DNA from: Dyella_B sp035503745
GTDB taxonomy: Bacteria; Pseudomonadota; Gammaproteobacteria; Xanthomonadales; Rhodanobacteraceae
Assembly: GCF_035503745.1 (NCBI RefSeq)
Contig: NZ_DATJTC010000036.1
Location: forward strand, 182,884 to 246,883
Length of the DNA: 64,000 bases
Direction of reading: 5' to 3'
The notes under the pieces are model-generated. The model worked only from the letters and a program-made list of their open reading frames with translations. It had not been told where the DNA came from and searched no databases. Shown in pieces: positions 12,301 to 20,510 of the stretch (the first letter of the stretch is position 1; every line of letters begins with the position of its first letter). A program made the position numbers and the translations under genes.

Positions 12301-15300
12301 GCTCCCGTTGAGACGCTTGCGCTGTGACCCAGTGCAATGGCGTCGGTGACATTGGTGGCTATGGTTGCGGCGGTGCCGATAGCGATCGAGTTATCCGTGC
12401 GCGCATTGACCCTCGCGCCGTTACCGAGCGCAACCGTGCCTGTGCCTATGGCCAAGGCGTTGTTGGTGCCAATCGCCACGGCATTGTCGGCGTTGGCCTG
12501 GACCTGTGAGCCGATGGCTACGGCATTCGTGCCCGTGGTCGAGGCATAGGTTCCGATCGCCGCCGAATACGGCTGGCCTGCACCGGTCTGAGCAAATACG
12601 CCAATCGCTGCCGAATAGTCCGACGCGGCGACATTGGTCAGGCCAAAGGCTGCTGTTTGAACACCACTAGCGAACGACCCCACGCCAAATACCATGGAAG
12701 TGAATGAACTGGCGTCACCACCGTTGAGCGAAGCGGTGTTGTCACCCTGCACCCCCTCGATCGCGAACAGCGGCGCGGTGACATCGAACACGCCCATGCG
12801 CGTGTTGAGCGCACCCAGCGCATTGAACAATTGCCCACCGTTGATAGCGTCGGTGCTGCCATCGCTGATGTCGCCATCGTCCACGTTGATGATTTTACGT
12901 TCGCTGCCAATGCCACCCACCGATACGGTGGACGCCTGAGTGGTGGTTGAATTTACGCCGATCGCAACGCTATTGATGCCCGACGCGCGCGCACCGGTGC
13001 CGATCGCCACGGATGTTTGCGCCGTGGCGCTGGCGGCCGATCCTATCGCTACTGAATCGACGCCTGTGGCGTTGGCTTGAGACCCTGTCGAGTTGACCTT
13101 GACATACTTGATGGCGCCGCTCAGCTGATCGGTCAAATTGCTTATCGCGGTATTGAGCTGCGCCACGTTCACCGCATCGCTGTCCACCAGGCCGGTAGCG
13201 ACATTCGTCACTTCCACTGGCGCACCCGGGTTTCCGAGCACGATGATGTTCTTCGTGCTGTTGCTATAGGTCACTGCCAGCGAGAGGCCCGTGGCCGGAT
13301 CGATCACGCCGCCGTCGGTCAAGGTATCTTGCAGCGTGCTCAACTGCAGATTGGTGTCATACAGCTGGCCGCCATTGATCGCATCGGTGCTTGTTTCGGC
13401 AATATTGCCGGGCGAAACAAAAATGATCCGGCGCAGATGGGTGTGCCGCCCCACCGAGAAGACATCGTCAGCATTGGCCACCGAGTGGTAGCCCACGGCC
13501 ACCGAGTAATTGCCCGGGGCCAAGGCCAAAGCTCCCAGGGCGATGGAGTTGATGCCGTGTGCCAACGGGTACGCGTCGCTGCTGTTGACGACCAGGTACG
13601 GATTGCCCTCCCCGCCGCTTTCGCTCACGGCCTGATCCAAGGCGCTCAATGCGCCTTCCAGCGTAGTCTGTTCACCGCCATGGACCAGGGTATAGGTCGG
13701 CCCGGTCACCACGCCCGTCGCCGCATTGATGGACGCACCACCGCCCAGCGCATTCACCACCGGCACAAGCTGGCTTACGTTCAGCGCATCGGTGTTCTGG
13801 GTACCCGCAGCGAGGTTCACGATCTGGCGTGTGCTGCTGGCCGCACCTACCGCCACGGTGTTGTTGCGCGTGGTGGAACTGTTGGCGCCCAGCGCCACGG
13901 CATTGGTCGCGGCATTGGTCGTGGCCCCCGCGCCGATCGCGGCTGTGTTTCCGCCAAAGGCCAGTGCACCCGGACCGACGGCGGTTGAATTGCCATCAGC
14001 CTGTGCACCCGCACCCAAGGCCGTCGAGTTCGAGGACGCGAAAGCACCTGCGCCGATCGCCATATCGTTGATGTTGATCGCCTGGGCTCCGTCACCCAGG
14101 GCAATGGCGTTTTCCGAAGCGCCGGTATTAGCGCCGATCGCCACGGCGCCAGGGGCCGCTGTCGTCGCGCCGGTGCCGATGGAAATGGCATTCACGGCGC
14201 CGCTCGAAGCGCTTGCGCTTGCGCCCATCGCAATTGCGCGAGCCGCATTGGCGCTAGCGTCGCTGCCGATGGCCACGGCGTTCAGGCCCGCGGCGTCGGC
14301 ATCATCGGAGCCGTTGCCGGGGCCGTTGGCCTTGAAGTAGTGCAAGTTTTCGCCTGCTGCGTCTTGCAATTCCTGTAGCTGTGTCGTGAGGCTGTTGACG
14401 GTGTTGTCGATATGGGTAACGGTGGCATTGACGTTGATCAAGGCGCTATCCAAAGCGCTCAGGCCACCGTCCACCGTGGTCTGCGTGCCACCGTTGACCA
14501 GGTTGTAGGTCGGCCCCGTTACCGTACCGGTAGCCGGATCGATCGACGCTCCCAGCCCCATCACCAGCGGCTGAAGCTGGCTTACGTTCACCGCATCAAA
14601 CGGCGCGATGCCGGCTTGTAGATTGACCAGGCGGCGCTGCAGGCCGGGGCCGCCGATGGATACCGTCAAGGGCGCATCGGCCAGGCTGTTGTTGCCGATC
14701 GCCACCGATTGGGCGGCCGCGGCGCGCGAGTTAAGCCCCAGGGCCACCACGCCATCGACCGATGCCAGCGCGGAGGAACCGATCGCCACCGCGTCCACGC
14801 CAACGGCATTGGCCACGGGGCCGGTGGAGTTGACCTTGACGTAAGGTGTGCCGGTACTGAACTCGCTGCGCAATTGGTCCACCGCATCGGTCAATTGCGT
14901 CAAATTCACCGCATCGGTGGGCTGGATGGCGGGGGCGACGTTGATAATCTCCACCGGGTTGCCCAGGGAGCCAAGCACAATCGAAGTCTTGGCGTCATTG
15001 CTATAGGTTACCGCCAAGGACACTCCGGTAGCCGGATCGAACACACCGCTGTCGATCAACCCGTTTTGCAGCGTATCCAGTTGCTGATTGGTGTCGTAAA
15101 GCTGGCTGCCATTGATGGCATCCGTGCTCGCCGACGCTATATCGCCGGGCGCGACATTGACCAGCTTGCGCTTGAGCGTGATGTTGCCCAAGGACACCGT
15201 GTTGTCGATGTCGGCAAGCGACCCCCTACCGATGGCTATCGCATCATCGCCGCTGGCGTTGGCGTTACTGCCCAGGGCAACGGCATCTTTACCCGTGGCC

Positions 15301-17384
15301 AACGCATCTGGCCCAGTGCTGTTGACGTCCAAATACGGCTCTTGCTCGCCGATGGCTTCATTGAGCGCAGTGAGTGCGTCTTCGACCGTGGTCTGCTCGG
15401 CGCCGTCGATCGTGTAGGTGGGCCCGGTCACCGCGCCGGTGTTCGGATCGATCGACGCGCCGCCGCCGAGGGCCGTTATCATCGGCTTGAGCTGATTCAC
15501 ATCCACCGCATCGGTGCCTTGCGTACCGGCCGCAACATTGACGATCTGGCGTTCGCTGCCCACGGCACCCACCGCCACGGTGTTGTTACGCGTGGTGGAG
15601 CTGTGGGCGCCCAAAGCCACCGCATTGGAGGAAACAATCGTCGTCGCACCAAGGCCGATCGCGGTCGAACCTTGAATAGCCGAAGCTCCCTGACCAATGG
15701 CCGTGGCGTTTACGGTTGCGGTGGCACCTGCACCAATGGCGGTATCGTTTTGATTGGTCGCCTTCGCACCATCGCCCACAGCAACACTTTCCAATGCAGC
15801 TGCCGACTGGTTGCCGATCGCCACGGCGCCGGCAAAGCCCGCGCTCGCGCTGGTGCCGATGGCAACCGCATTCGGGCTAGTGGCCGTCTTATTGCCTGCG
15901 TTGACACCAATCGAAATCTCGCCGCTGGTATTTGCGACAGCACTTTGACCCAGGGCAATCGCTCCGGAAGCACTGGCATCGGCGCTGCTGCCGATGGCCA
16001 CCGCGTTGTTGCCCGACGCATCGGCATCATCGGTACCATTATCCAGACCGTTGGCTTTGAAGTAACGCAACGATTCATCTGCGGCATCTTGCAACGCCTT
16101 CACCTGCTCGTTGACGGTGGTCAGCGACCCGTCCAATGCGCCCAAGGCGCCACCGATAGTGCTTTGCGTACCGCCGTTTGCCAGCGCGTAGCTAGGTGGA
16201 TTTACCGCACCAGTGGTCGGATTGATCGACGCACCGCCACCCAACGCCGTCACCACCGGACTAAGCTGATTCACATCCACCGCATCGGTGCCTTGCGTAC
16301 CGGCCGCAAGATTCACGATCTGGCGTTCGCCGCCCACGGCGCCTACCGCCACGGTGTTGTTGCGCGTGGTGGAGCTGTTGGCGCCCAACGCCACGGCATT
16401 GGAAGAAAAGTTTGTCGTCGCGCTGGCACCGATCGCCGTTGAACCTTCAAAAGCTGAGGCGCCCTGACCAATAGCCGTGGCATTCATGTCCGCGTCGGCA
16501 CCTGCGCCAATGGCGGTACCGCCTTGATTGGGCGCTTGCGCATCATGACCCACCGCAACACTATCCAATGAAGCCCCCGCCCCATTGCCGATCGCCACAC
16601 CATTAGGGCCTTGCGTGACTGCGCTGGTACCAATTGCCACGGCATCAGGGGAATTGGCGCTTGCGCGAGTACCCAGGGAAATCGCGCTTGCATTGGCGCC
16701 CGTCCCGTGGCCTGCATTGAGGCCCAGCGCAATCTCACCATCAGAGGATGCCGATGCATTTGGACCCATGGCAATCGCCTGGGAAGCACTCGCTCCCGCC
16801 GCGTAGCCGATAGCCATGGACTGATTGCCAGGTACCTGCGCAGCATCACCCACCGCCACCGAATAATTGCCCGTCGCAATGCAGCCAGTGCCCAATGCCA
16901 CCGATGCGTAGAGACCCGATGCGGTGGCGCCTTGCCCCAAAGCCACGCCCTGGGCGTAAGACGTCGCGCCGGAACCGATCGCCAGACCGGTATAGTCCGC
17001 ATAGCTTGATCCCGTGGACGATGAACGCGTTGCAAAGGCATTGCTGCCGATGGCGATAGCACCGGTCGCCTGAGCATTGTTTCCAATGGCCATGCCGTAA
17101 AGGGGGCCGTAATTGCTGGCTTGGGCAGCCGTGCCGCCTAGCACCTTGATATACGTATCATCCAGCGCAGCCAGCGGACCGGCCGACTGCTTGCCCACGG
17201 TCCCGCGGGCAATGCTGGAAGAGGTCTTGAACCCGCCGCCACGCAGTACCGGGGCGTGTCCGCCCGGTTGCTGCGTCAGCGCGCGAGCGATGTTCTTGGC
17301 CAGTGCAGCCTGAAGGCCACCCGGCAACCCATTGCGGGTTTTGGACTGAGCCGAACCTTGGGAATGACCGTTGTGCTTTTTCAT
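9342..17384 (-). CDS. Giant YadA-head repeat protein without signal peptide or membrane anchor
   Basis: About 2680 residues from the ATG at 17384 (AAGGA nine bases upstream; a frame from 17441 adds 19 residues without a signal). The N-terminus MKKHNGHSQGSAQSKTR is polar and basic; no hydrophobic core follows, so neither a Sec nor an extended type V signal is visible. The body is long runs of A-x-A-I-G head turns broken by 18 neck-type motifs of the form D-A-[VI]-N-[VG]-x-Q-L and stalk units with GGGA...GP[ST]Y. Residues encoded at about 10440-11990 are near-identical tandem units. It ends in the neck DAVNVEQL and a short coiled coil (REAMAAMRAEIQLLRSQLGAR, last 21 residues) and stops with no beta-barrel anchor. 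The adhesin family is certain; the secretion route is not. Confidence 0.85.
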   Translation of the reverse strand: MKKHNGHSQGSAQSKTRNGLPGGLQAALAKNIARALTQQPGGHAPVLRGGGFKTSSSIARGTVGKQSAGPLAALDDTYIKVLGGTAAQASNYGPLYGMAIGNNAQATGAIAIGSNAFATRSSSTGSSYADYTGLAIGSGATSYAQGVALGQGATASGLYASVALGTGCIATGNYSVAVGDAAQVPGNQSMAIGYAAGASASQAIAMGPNASASSDGEIALGLNAGHGTGANASAISLGTRASANSPDAVAIGTSAVTQGPNGVAIGNGAGASLDSVAVGHDAQAPNQGGTAIGAGADADMNATAIGQGASAFEGSTAIGASATTNFSSNAVALGANSSTTRNNTVAVGAVGGERQIVNLAAGTQGTDAVDVNQLSPVVTALGGGASINPTTGAVNPPSYALANGGTQSTIGGALGALDGSLTTVNEQVKALQDAADESLRYFKANGLDNGTDDADASGNNAVAIGSSADASASGAIALGQSAVANTSGEISIGVNAGNKTATSPNAVAIGTSASAGFAGAVAIGNQSAAALESVAVGDGAKATNQNDTAIGAGATATVNATAIGQGASAIQGSTAIGLGATTIVSSNAVALGAHSSTTRNNTVAVGAVGSERQIVNVAAGTQGTDAVDVNQLKPMITALGGGASIDPNTGAVTGPTYTIDGAEQTTVEDALTALNEAIGEQEPYLDVNSTGPDALATGKDAVALGSNANASGDDAIAIGRGSLADIDNTVSLGNITLKRKLVNVAPGDIASASTDAINGSQLYDTNQQLDTLQNGLIDSGVFDPATGVSLAVTYSNDAKTSIVLGSLGNPVEIINVAPAIQPTDAVNLTQLTDAVDQLRSEFSTGTPYVKVNSTGPVANAVGVDAVAIGSSALASVDGVVALGLNSRAAAAQSVAIGNNSLADAPLTVSIGGPGLQRRLVNLQAGIAPFDAVNVSQLQPLVMGLGASIDPATGTVTGPTYNLVNGGTQTTVDGGLSALDSALINVNATVTHIDNTVNSLTTQLQELQDAAGENLHYFKANGPGNGSDDADAAGLNAVAIGSDASANAARAIAMGASASASSGAVNAISIGTGATTAAPGAVAIGANTGASENAIALGDGAQAININDMAIGAGAFASSNSTALGAGAQADGNSTAVGPGALAFGGNTAAIGAGATTNAATNAVALGANSSTTRNNTVAVGAASSTRQIVNLAAGTQNTDALNVSQLVPVVNALGGGASINAATGVVTGPTYTLVHGGEQTTLEGALSALDQAVSESGGEGNPYLVVNSSDAYPLAHGINSIALGALALAPGNYSVAVGYHSVANADDVFSVGRHTHLRRIIFVSPGNIAETSTDAINGGQLYDTNLQLSTLQDTLTDGGVIDPATGLSLAVTYSNSTKNIIVLGNPGAPVEVTNVATGLVDSDAVNVAQLNTAISNLTDQLSGAIKYVKVNSTGSQANATGVDSVAIGSAASATAQTSVAIGTGARASGINSVAIGVNSTTTQASTVSVGGIGSERKIINVDDGDISDGSTDAINGGQLFNALGALNTRMGVFDVTAPLFAIEGVQGDNTASLNGGDASSFTSMVFGVGSFASGVQTAAFGLTNVAASDYSAAIGVFAQTGAGQPYSAAIGTYASTTGTNAVAIGSQVQANADNAVAIGTNNALAIGTGTVALGNGARVNARTDNSIAIGTAATIATNVTDAIALGHSASVSTGAVGGIALGQGSVANRNNALSLGSAGGAPITRQIVNVSAGTQATDVVNVSQLAPVVTALGGGAAIGSDGSIQAPAYEIDGTPYSDVGSALTALADMTGSDPNAVSYDDTAKDTVTLDGTNGTLLTNLQDDSVAADSKDAINGSQLFDTALSVATSLGGGATVNPDGTVSEPVYTVGGAPVTGVGDAIAQLDDQVTGLQDTLDNSGLFDPSGDLLAVIYTDDTKTAVTLGTAGTPVAMTNLAPGAVSDTSTDAVNGSQLNATNQAVSDLTDALKDGGVLDPTTGESLAVTYADDTKTNIALGSTGTPVTMSNVAPGDLSDTSTDAVNGAQLNATNQALNNLQDALDSSGLLDPATGELLAVVYTDDTKTAVTLGTATGTPVAMTHLAAGEVSATSVDAVNGSQLFGTAQSVATTLGGGATVNPDGTVTDPVYTIGGAPVTGVGDAITQLGDQLTNLQDTLDDSGLLDPTTGELLAVVYTDDTKTAVTLGTTGTPVAMTNLAAGEVSSTSVDAVNGSQLYGTAQSVATALGGGSAVNPDGSVSDPVYTVGGAPVTGVGDAITQLGDQLTGLQDTLDNSGLLDPTTGELLAVVYTDDAKTAVTLGAAGTPVTVSNMAPGVADTDGVNVAQLNDGLSTLYDELTTGAIDLKYIKVASTGAAANANGANAVAIGSSASATIAGAVAIGTGARVSGVNSIAIGYNSVATDANVVSVGAIGSERKIENVDNGDVTPTSTDAINGSQLYAVRKVLDTFVKQQGGIGAMGAADPLAAMEGRANHNIASLNGGDPAQMTAAAIGALSMASGANAIAMGLLNVAASDYSVALGHRAHTGADQSYSVAMGSDVQTNGVRAVALGTRVQANAEQALALGSNDTFAIGKSSIAMGDGVKARSDNSIAVGRHAMVVADEALALGADASVVAEAAGGVALGCGAVADRGNAISIGGGSIGDRQIIHVSKGTEPTDAVNVEQLREAMAAMRAEIQLLRSQLGAR
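10440..11990 (-). repeat. Tandem in-frame DNA repeats inside the giant adhesin gene
   Basis: A block beginning GTGTAGACCACCGCCAGCAG occurs at 10531, 10873 and (one base shorter at the end) about 11218, giving periods of 342 and 345 bp (114-115 codons). Two further related units follow at roughly 216-bp spacing near 11433 and 11650. Nucleotide identity between the 10531 and 10873 copies is very high over more than 100 bases, so duplication is recent. All periods are multiples of three. Confidence 0.85.
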
Positions 17385-18077
17385 GGCGACGCGTCCTTTC
17401 TGCAATGCAAGGATGGGTAGGGGTTTGCGCCACGCAGACACGTGCCATCTCGACGCCGCATCGACTCGTTACTTTTCTTAAAGGAACAGCCACGCTCTCA
17501 GCGCCGGCGTCGTTTAAACGCGCGCATGCTTTCACATCGCGGAAGGTCGAGGGCTTTCTCCAACGTCAGGCTCGGCCGCAAGACATGCCACGGCCCAAGA
17601 CAGGGACGTCAGCGGAGCAATGAACTATCGATCGACGGATTTCCTCCGTGAAGCAAACGCGCGAAACGAACCGTCTTCGCCACATCCCATCGCAGCGGCA
17701 GGGTGGTCTAAGCATGTTGCCGCTCGATGGAACGAGGGCCGTGACTTACAAGCTGTAACGGATAACGCGGTCTACTTTGGCGCTGCCGAACGCATCCCCA
17801 AGGGCACGGCCGGCCTTGCGAAGCATCGCAGGAGGGTCGTTAATCCACTGTGTAAAACATGCCACACGTTGCTTAAGCGCATGTGCATCCATCACCGTGA
17901 ATATGTCGCTGACATGACAGGGTATTCATGTCATCGATTTGCATGCATCCCTCGCATGCGATTTGCACGCACCTGGGGATGCTCTGATTAATGCTTCGCA
18001 GGTGTCACCAGCACTTTGAATTTTACTTGACGGGGTGATGTCCAGAAGGCCACCTGCGAAGATTAATCAGAGCATCC
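17385..18077 (-). other. Long leader/promoter region of the giant adhesin gene (693 bp, no gene seen)
   Basis: Open frames here have no family resemblance and I do not support them as genes. The segment is lower in GC than its surroundings near 17840-18060. It contains an 8-bp dyad (17910-17933), a pair of direct repeats (17935-17947 and 17959-17971) and most of a MITE-like inverted repeat (17976-18078). It lies between the RcsB-like regulator and the giant gene, all on the same strand. Confidence 0.6.
17910..17971. promoter_or_regulatory. Candidate operator: palindrome plus two direct repeats
   Basis: TGACATGA (17910-17917), eight bases, then TCATGTCA (17926-17933) form a perfect dyad. Immediately next are CGATTTGCATGCA (17935-17947) and CGATTTGCACGCA (17959-17971), 24 bp apart and differing at one base. 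Such clustering about 530-580 bp upstream of the giant gene suggests transcription-factor sites. The factor is unknown; the adjacent RcsB-like regulator is an obvious candidate. Confidence 0.5.
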
Positions 18078-18078
18078 C
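17976..18078. mobile_element. MITE-like inverted-repeat element (about 103 bp)
   Basis: The left arm begins GGGATGCTCTGATTAAT (17976) and runs to 18004; the right arm (18051-18078) is its reverse complement with one extra base on the left side. The 46-base interior contains GGTGATGTCCAGAAGGC, found again at 39675-39691. The flanks are CTGG on the left and CTAG on the right, which would fit a decayed four-base target duplication of the IS5 type. The right end coincides with the stop codon of the RcsB-like gene. The inverted repeat is certain; mobility is inferred. Confidence 0.55.
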
Positions 18079-18776
18079 TAGTCGCCAGGTGCCTCAGTCT
18101 TCGATGCGCCAGGCTGCGAGGAGGACGCCACGATGCCGTTTTCCATCGCATAACGCAGCAGATCCATATCGCGCTCGATACCCAACTTTTGCATGGCGCG
18201 CGCCTTCTGCGAGCTGATGGTTTTTTTGCTTCGATTCAAACGTTCGGCAATCTCATTGACGGTGAGGCCGCTGGCGTAAAACCGCACCACTTCCACTTCA
18301 CGCTTGCTTAATGACTTGGGCCCATTTCCTTCACGATGATCCACGCCGCGCAAGCGCATGCTTTTCTCAACCGAAGGCGAGTAATAACTGCCGCCCGTCG
18401 CAGCGGCGTGGATGGCGGGAATGAGATAGCTGGTTGCATCCGCCTTGCTGACGATGCAGAAAATGCCCAAGCCACCCAGTGCGCTGAGCACGGCCGGATT
18501 GTCCAATCCGGTCAATACCACCAGCTTGACTGACGGGTAGCGCCGCCGGATCAGCGAAAACAGCGCGACGCCGTCGCCATGCTCGTTTCCCGGCATGGAA
18601 TAGTCCGAAACCAGCACGTCGCAGCCGCCGCCATCGAGGATGCGCAACAATTCGGTGGAGTCGCCCGCCGTGCCGGCCAGCTGAAGGGTGTCGGCCGAAG
18701 ACAAGCTGTGCGCGATACCCGCGATCAGCGCGGGATGATCGTCCGCAAGTACTACTTTTAGCGAATAACCGTGCAT
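18078..18776 (-). CDS. Orphan RcsB-like response regulator (REC + LuxR-type HTH)
   Basis: 232 residues from the ATG at 18776; a longer frame from 18845 is possible and neither start has a strong ribosome binding site. The receiver domain has acidic pair D12-D13, phospho-acceptor D58 in V-S-D-Y-S-M-P-G and the conserved lysine in I-V-S-K-A. The segment GDGVALFSLIRRRYPS and the C-terminal LNRSKKTISSQKARAMQKLG closely follow E. coli RcsB, including the T-I-S-S-Q-K recognition helix. RcsB governs capsule, motility and envelope genes, with RcsC/RcsD phosphorelay. No sensor kinase or phosphotransferase gene is adjacent. It lies upstream of, and on the same strand as, the giant adhesin gene, whose regulation it may control. 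Confidence 0.88.
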   Translation of the reverse strand: MHGYSLKVVLADDHPALIAGIAHSLSSADTLQLAGTAGDSTELLRILDGGGCDVLVSDYSMPGNEHGDGVALFSLIRRRYPSVKLVVLTGLDNPAVLSALGGLGIFCIVSKADATSYLIPAIHAAATGGSYYSPSVEKSMRLRGVDHREGNGPKSLSKREVEVVRFYASGLTVNEIAERLNRSKKTISSQKARAMQKLGIERDMDLLRYAMENGIVASSSQPGASKTEAPGD

Positions 18777-19003
18777 GAGCGGCCCTTGGATCCGTTGCAC
18801 GTTCAACAGATATCCCGCCACGATCCGATGCAGGCGGCATGGCACCGTCGAACCGGAGCGACCGGATCATAAGCCAGTTCTACCTCCCTTGCAGTACGAA
18901 AAAGCGGGCTGAAGCGCGAGCAACGGGGGGCGATTGGGACACATACGGGGTCGCGTTCGGCCCGCTATGATCGTTCCTGAATCATCTGTCAAAGGAGTGC
19001 ACC

Positions 19004-20461
19004 ATGCCAACCTGGCGCAGGAACATCATGAGCATCGCCATTGCCGCGTCATGCTGCGTGCCGCTGGCCCGCGCGACCGATGGCACCTCGATCACCTTGT
19101 ATCGCAGCGACAGCCCGGCCTTGTACGCGAGCGATGGCCAGAACAATGGCGACGACGGCTACGCCGTCGTACGCGAACAACGCAGCGTGACGCTGCAATC
19201 GGGTGTGCACGACCTGGTGCTGGGCGACCTGCCCGAGCATCTTGACGCCGAAGCGTTAGCGCTCGGTTTCCCTGGCGGCGAAGCCAAAGTGATTTCGCAA
19301 CGCCTGCTGCTTGGCCAGGGCGCGAATGCCGCCCTGACAGGTTTGACCGGCAGCAACATCAGCGTGCTTGGCGACAACGGCCAGCCGTTGGCGAACGGTA
19401 CCTTGCTGCGCGCCGGCGACGACGGGCTGGTCGTACGCGGCAGCAACGGCACCACCCTGATCCGCCAATACGCGGCCGTGAATACGCAAGGCGGCAACTT
19501 CCCCACCGGCTCCAGCCTGCGCCTGCGCGTGGATGCGTCGCGCAGCGGCCAGGCCGACGCGGTGTTGAGCTATCCCACTTCGGGCATCGGCTGGCGCGCG
19601 GCGTACGTGGCCACCTTGCAGCCGGGCAAGACGTGCAGCATGCAATGGGAATCGCGCGCGAGCATCGCCAACCGCAGCGGCCGCGACTGGAACGGCACCC
19701 ATCTCACCCTGATCGCGGGCGAGCCGAATTTCGCCAAAGCCAGCGGGCCGCGCCCGATGATGATGGTGATGGCGAAAATGGGTGCCGCACCCAATGCCTT
19801 GCCCGAGCAGGCCTCGATGGGCGATTACCGCAGTTACACCCTGCCCGCGCCGGTCGATCTGCCCGACGGCAGCATCAGCCAGGTGCCGCTGTATGCGGCG
19901 CGCACGCTGGGTTGCGAGCGCACGGAGCTGTATGAAAACGGCAGCGCCTGGATGCCGCCGCAGCCGATGCTCAACGTCGATTTCAATACCGACAGCAACA
20001 ATACCATTGTCAGCACACTGCGCTTTACCGCCTTCGACAGCCTGCCGGCCGGCTACTTGCGCGTACTTGCCGCCGATCGCAACGGCGTGCCGCAGTTCAT
20101 CGGCGAAGGACGCATCAACGATACGCCCAAAGGTGGCGACGCGATGATTACGTTGGGCACGGCTTTCGATTTGCGCGGCCAGCGTGAACGCACCAGCTTC
20201 CACGTGGACAAGGACGGCCGCACGATGGACGAAGCCTTCCGCATCACCTTGACCAACGCCGGCGATGCGGTACGCATCGTCACCGTGCGCGAGCATCCCA
20301 ACCGCTGGCGCGAGTGGACCGTCGCATCATCTAGCGTCAAGCCCAGCAAGCAGACCACCGATACGCTGGAATTCCGCGTCGAGGTGCCCGCCAACGGCAA
20401 GGCCGTGCTCGATTACCGGGTGCATTACACCTGGAGCGCCGACGAGCAACCACAATCCTGA
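19004..20461 (+). CDS. Exported DUF4139-domain protein
   Basis: 485 residues. AAGGAG lies six bases before the ATG. MPTWRRNIMSIAIAASCCVPLARA is a signal peptide with cleavage likely before TDGTS. The body matches DUF4139 proteins: a G-I-G-W-R-A-A-Y motif near residue 205 and C-terminal beta-sandwich ending L-D-Y-R-V-H-Y-T-W. The family is widespread and functionally undefined; members are predicted beta-rich periplasmic or surface proteins. It is transcribed divergently from the RcsB-like regulator, with a 227-bp shared upstream region holding a possible -10 TATGAT (18966-18971). Confidence 0.8.
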   Translation: MPTWRRNIMSIAIAASCCVPLARATDGTSITLYRSDSPALYASDGQNNGDDGYAVVREQRSVTLQSGVHDLVLGDLPEHLDAEALALGFPGGEAKVISQRLLLGQGANAALTGLTGSNISVLGDNGQPLANGTLLRAGDDGLVVRGSNGTTLIRQYAAVNTQGGNFPTGSSLRLRVDASRSGQADAVLSYPTSGIGWRAAYVATLQPGKTCSMQWESRASIANRSGRDWNGTHLTLIAGEPNFAKASGPRPMMMVMAKMGAAPNALPEQASMGDYRSYTLPAPVDLPDGSISQVPLYAARTLGCERTELYENGSAWMPPQPMLNVDFNTDSNNTIVSTLRFTAFDSLPAGYLRVLAADRNGVPQFIGEGRINDTPKGGDAMITLGTAFDLRGQRERTSFHVDKDGRTMDEAFRITLTNAGDAVRIVTVREHPNRWREWTVASSSVKPSKQTTDTLEFRVEVPANGKAVLDYRVHYTWSADEQPQS

Positions 20462-20510
20462 TCGCCGTACACTGTTGCCGGTACCCCATTCACTTCTCTT
20501 TGGACCAACC

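Noticed and set aside
10740..16442. Several long plus-strand frames opposite the giant adhesin
   Set aside because: They mirror the adhesin repeats and have periodic His/Arg/Gly content with no domain; the minus strand carries the recognisable YadA modules.
17620..17991. 123-codon plus-strand frame upstream of the giant adhesin
   Set aside because: It has no recognisable family, spans the dyad and direct repeats, and lacks a convincing ribosome binding site.
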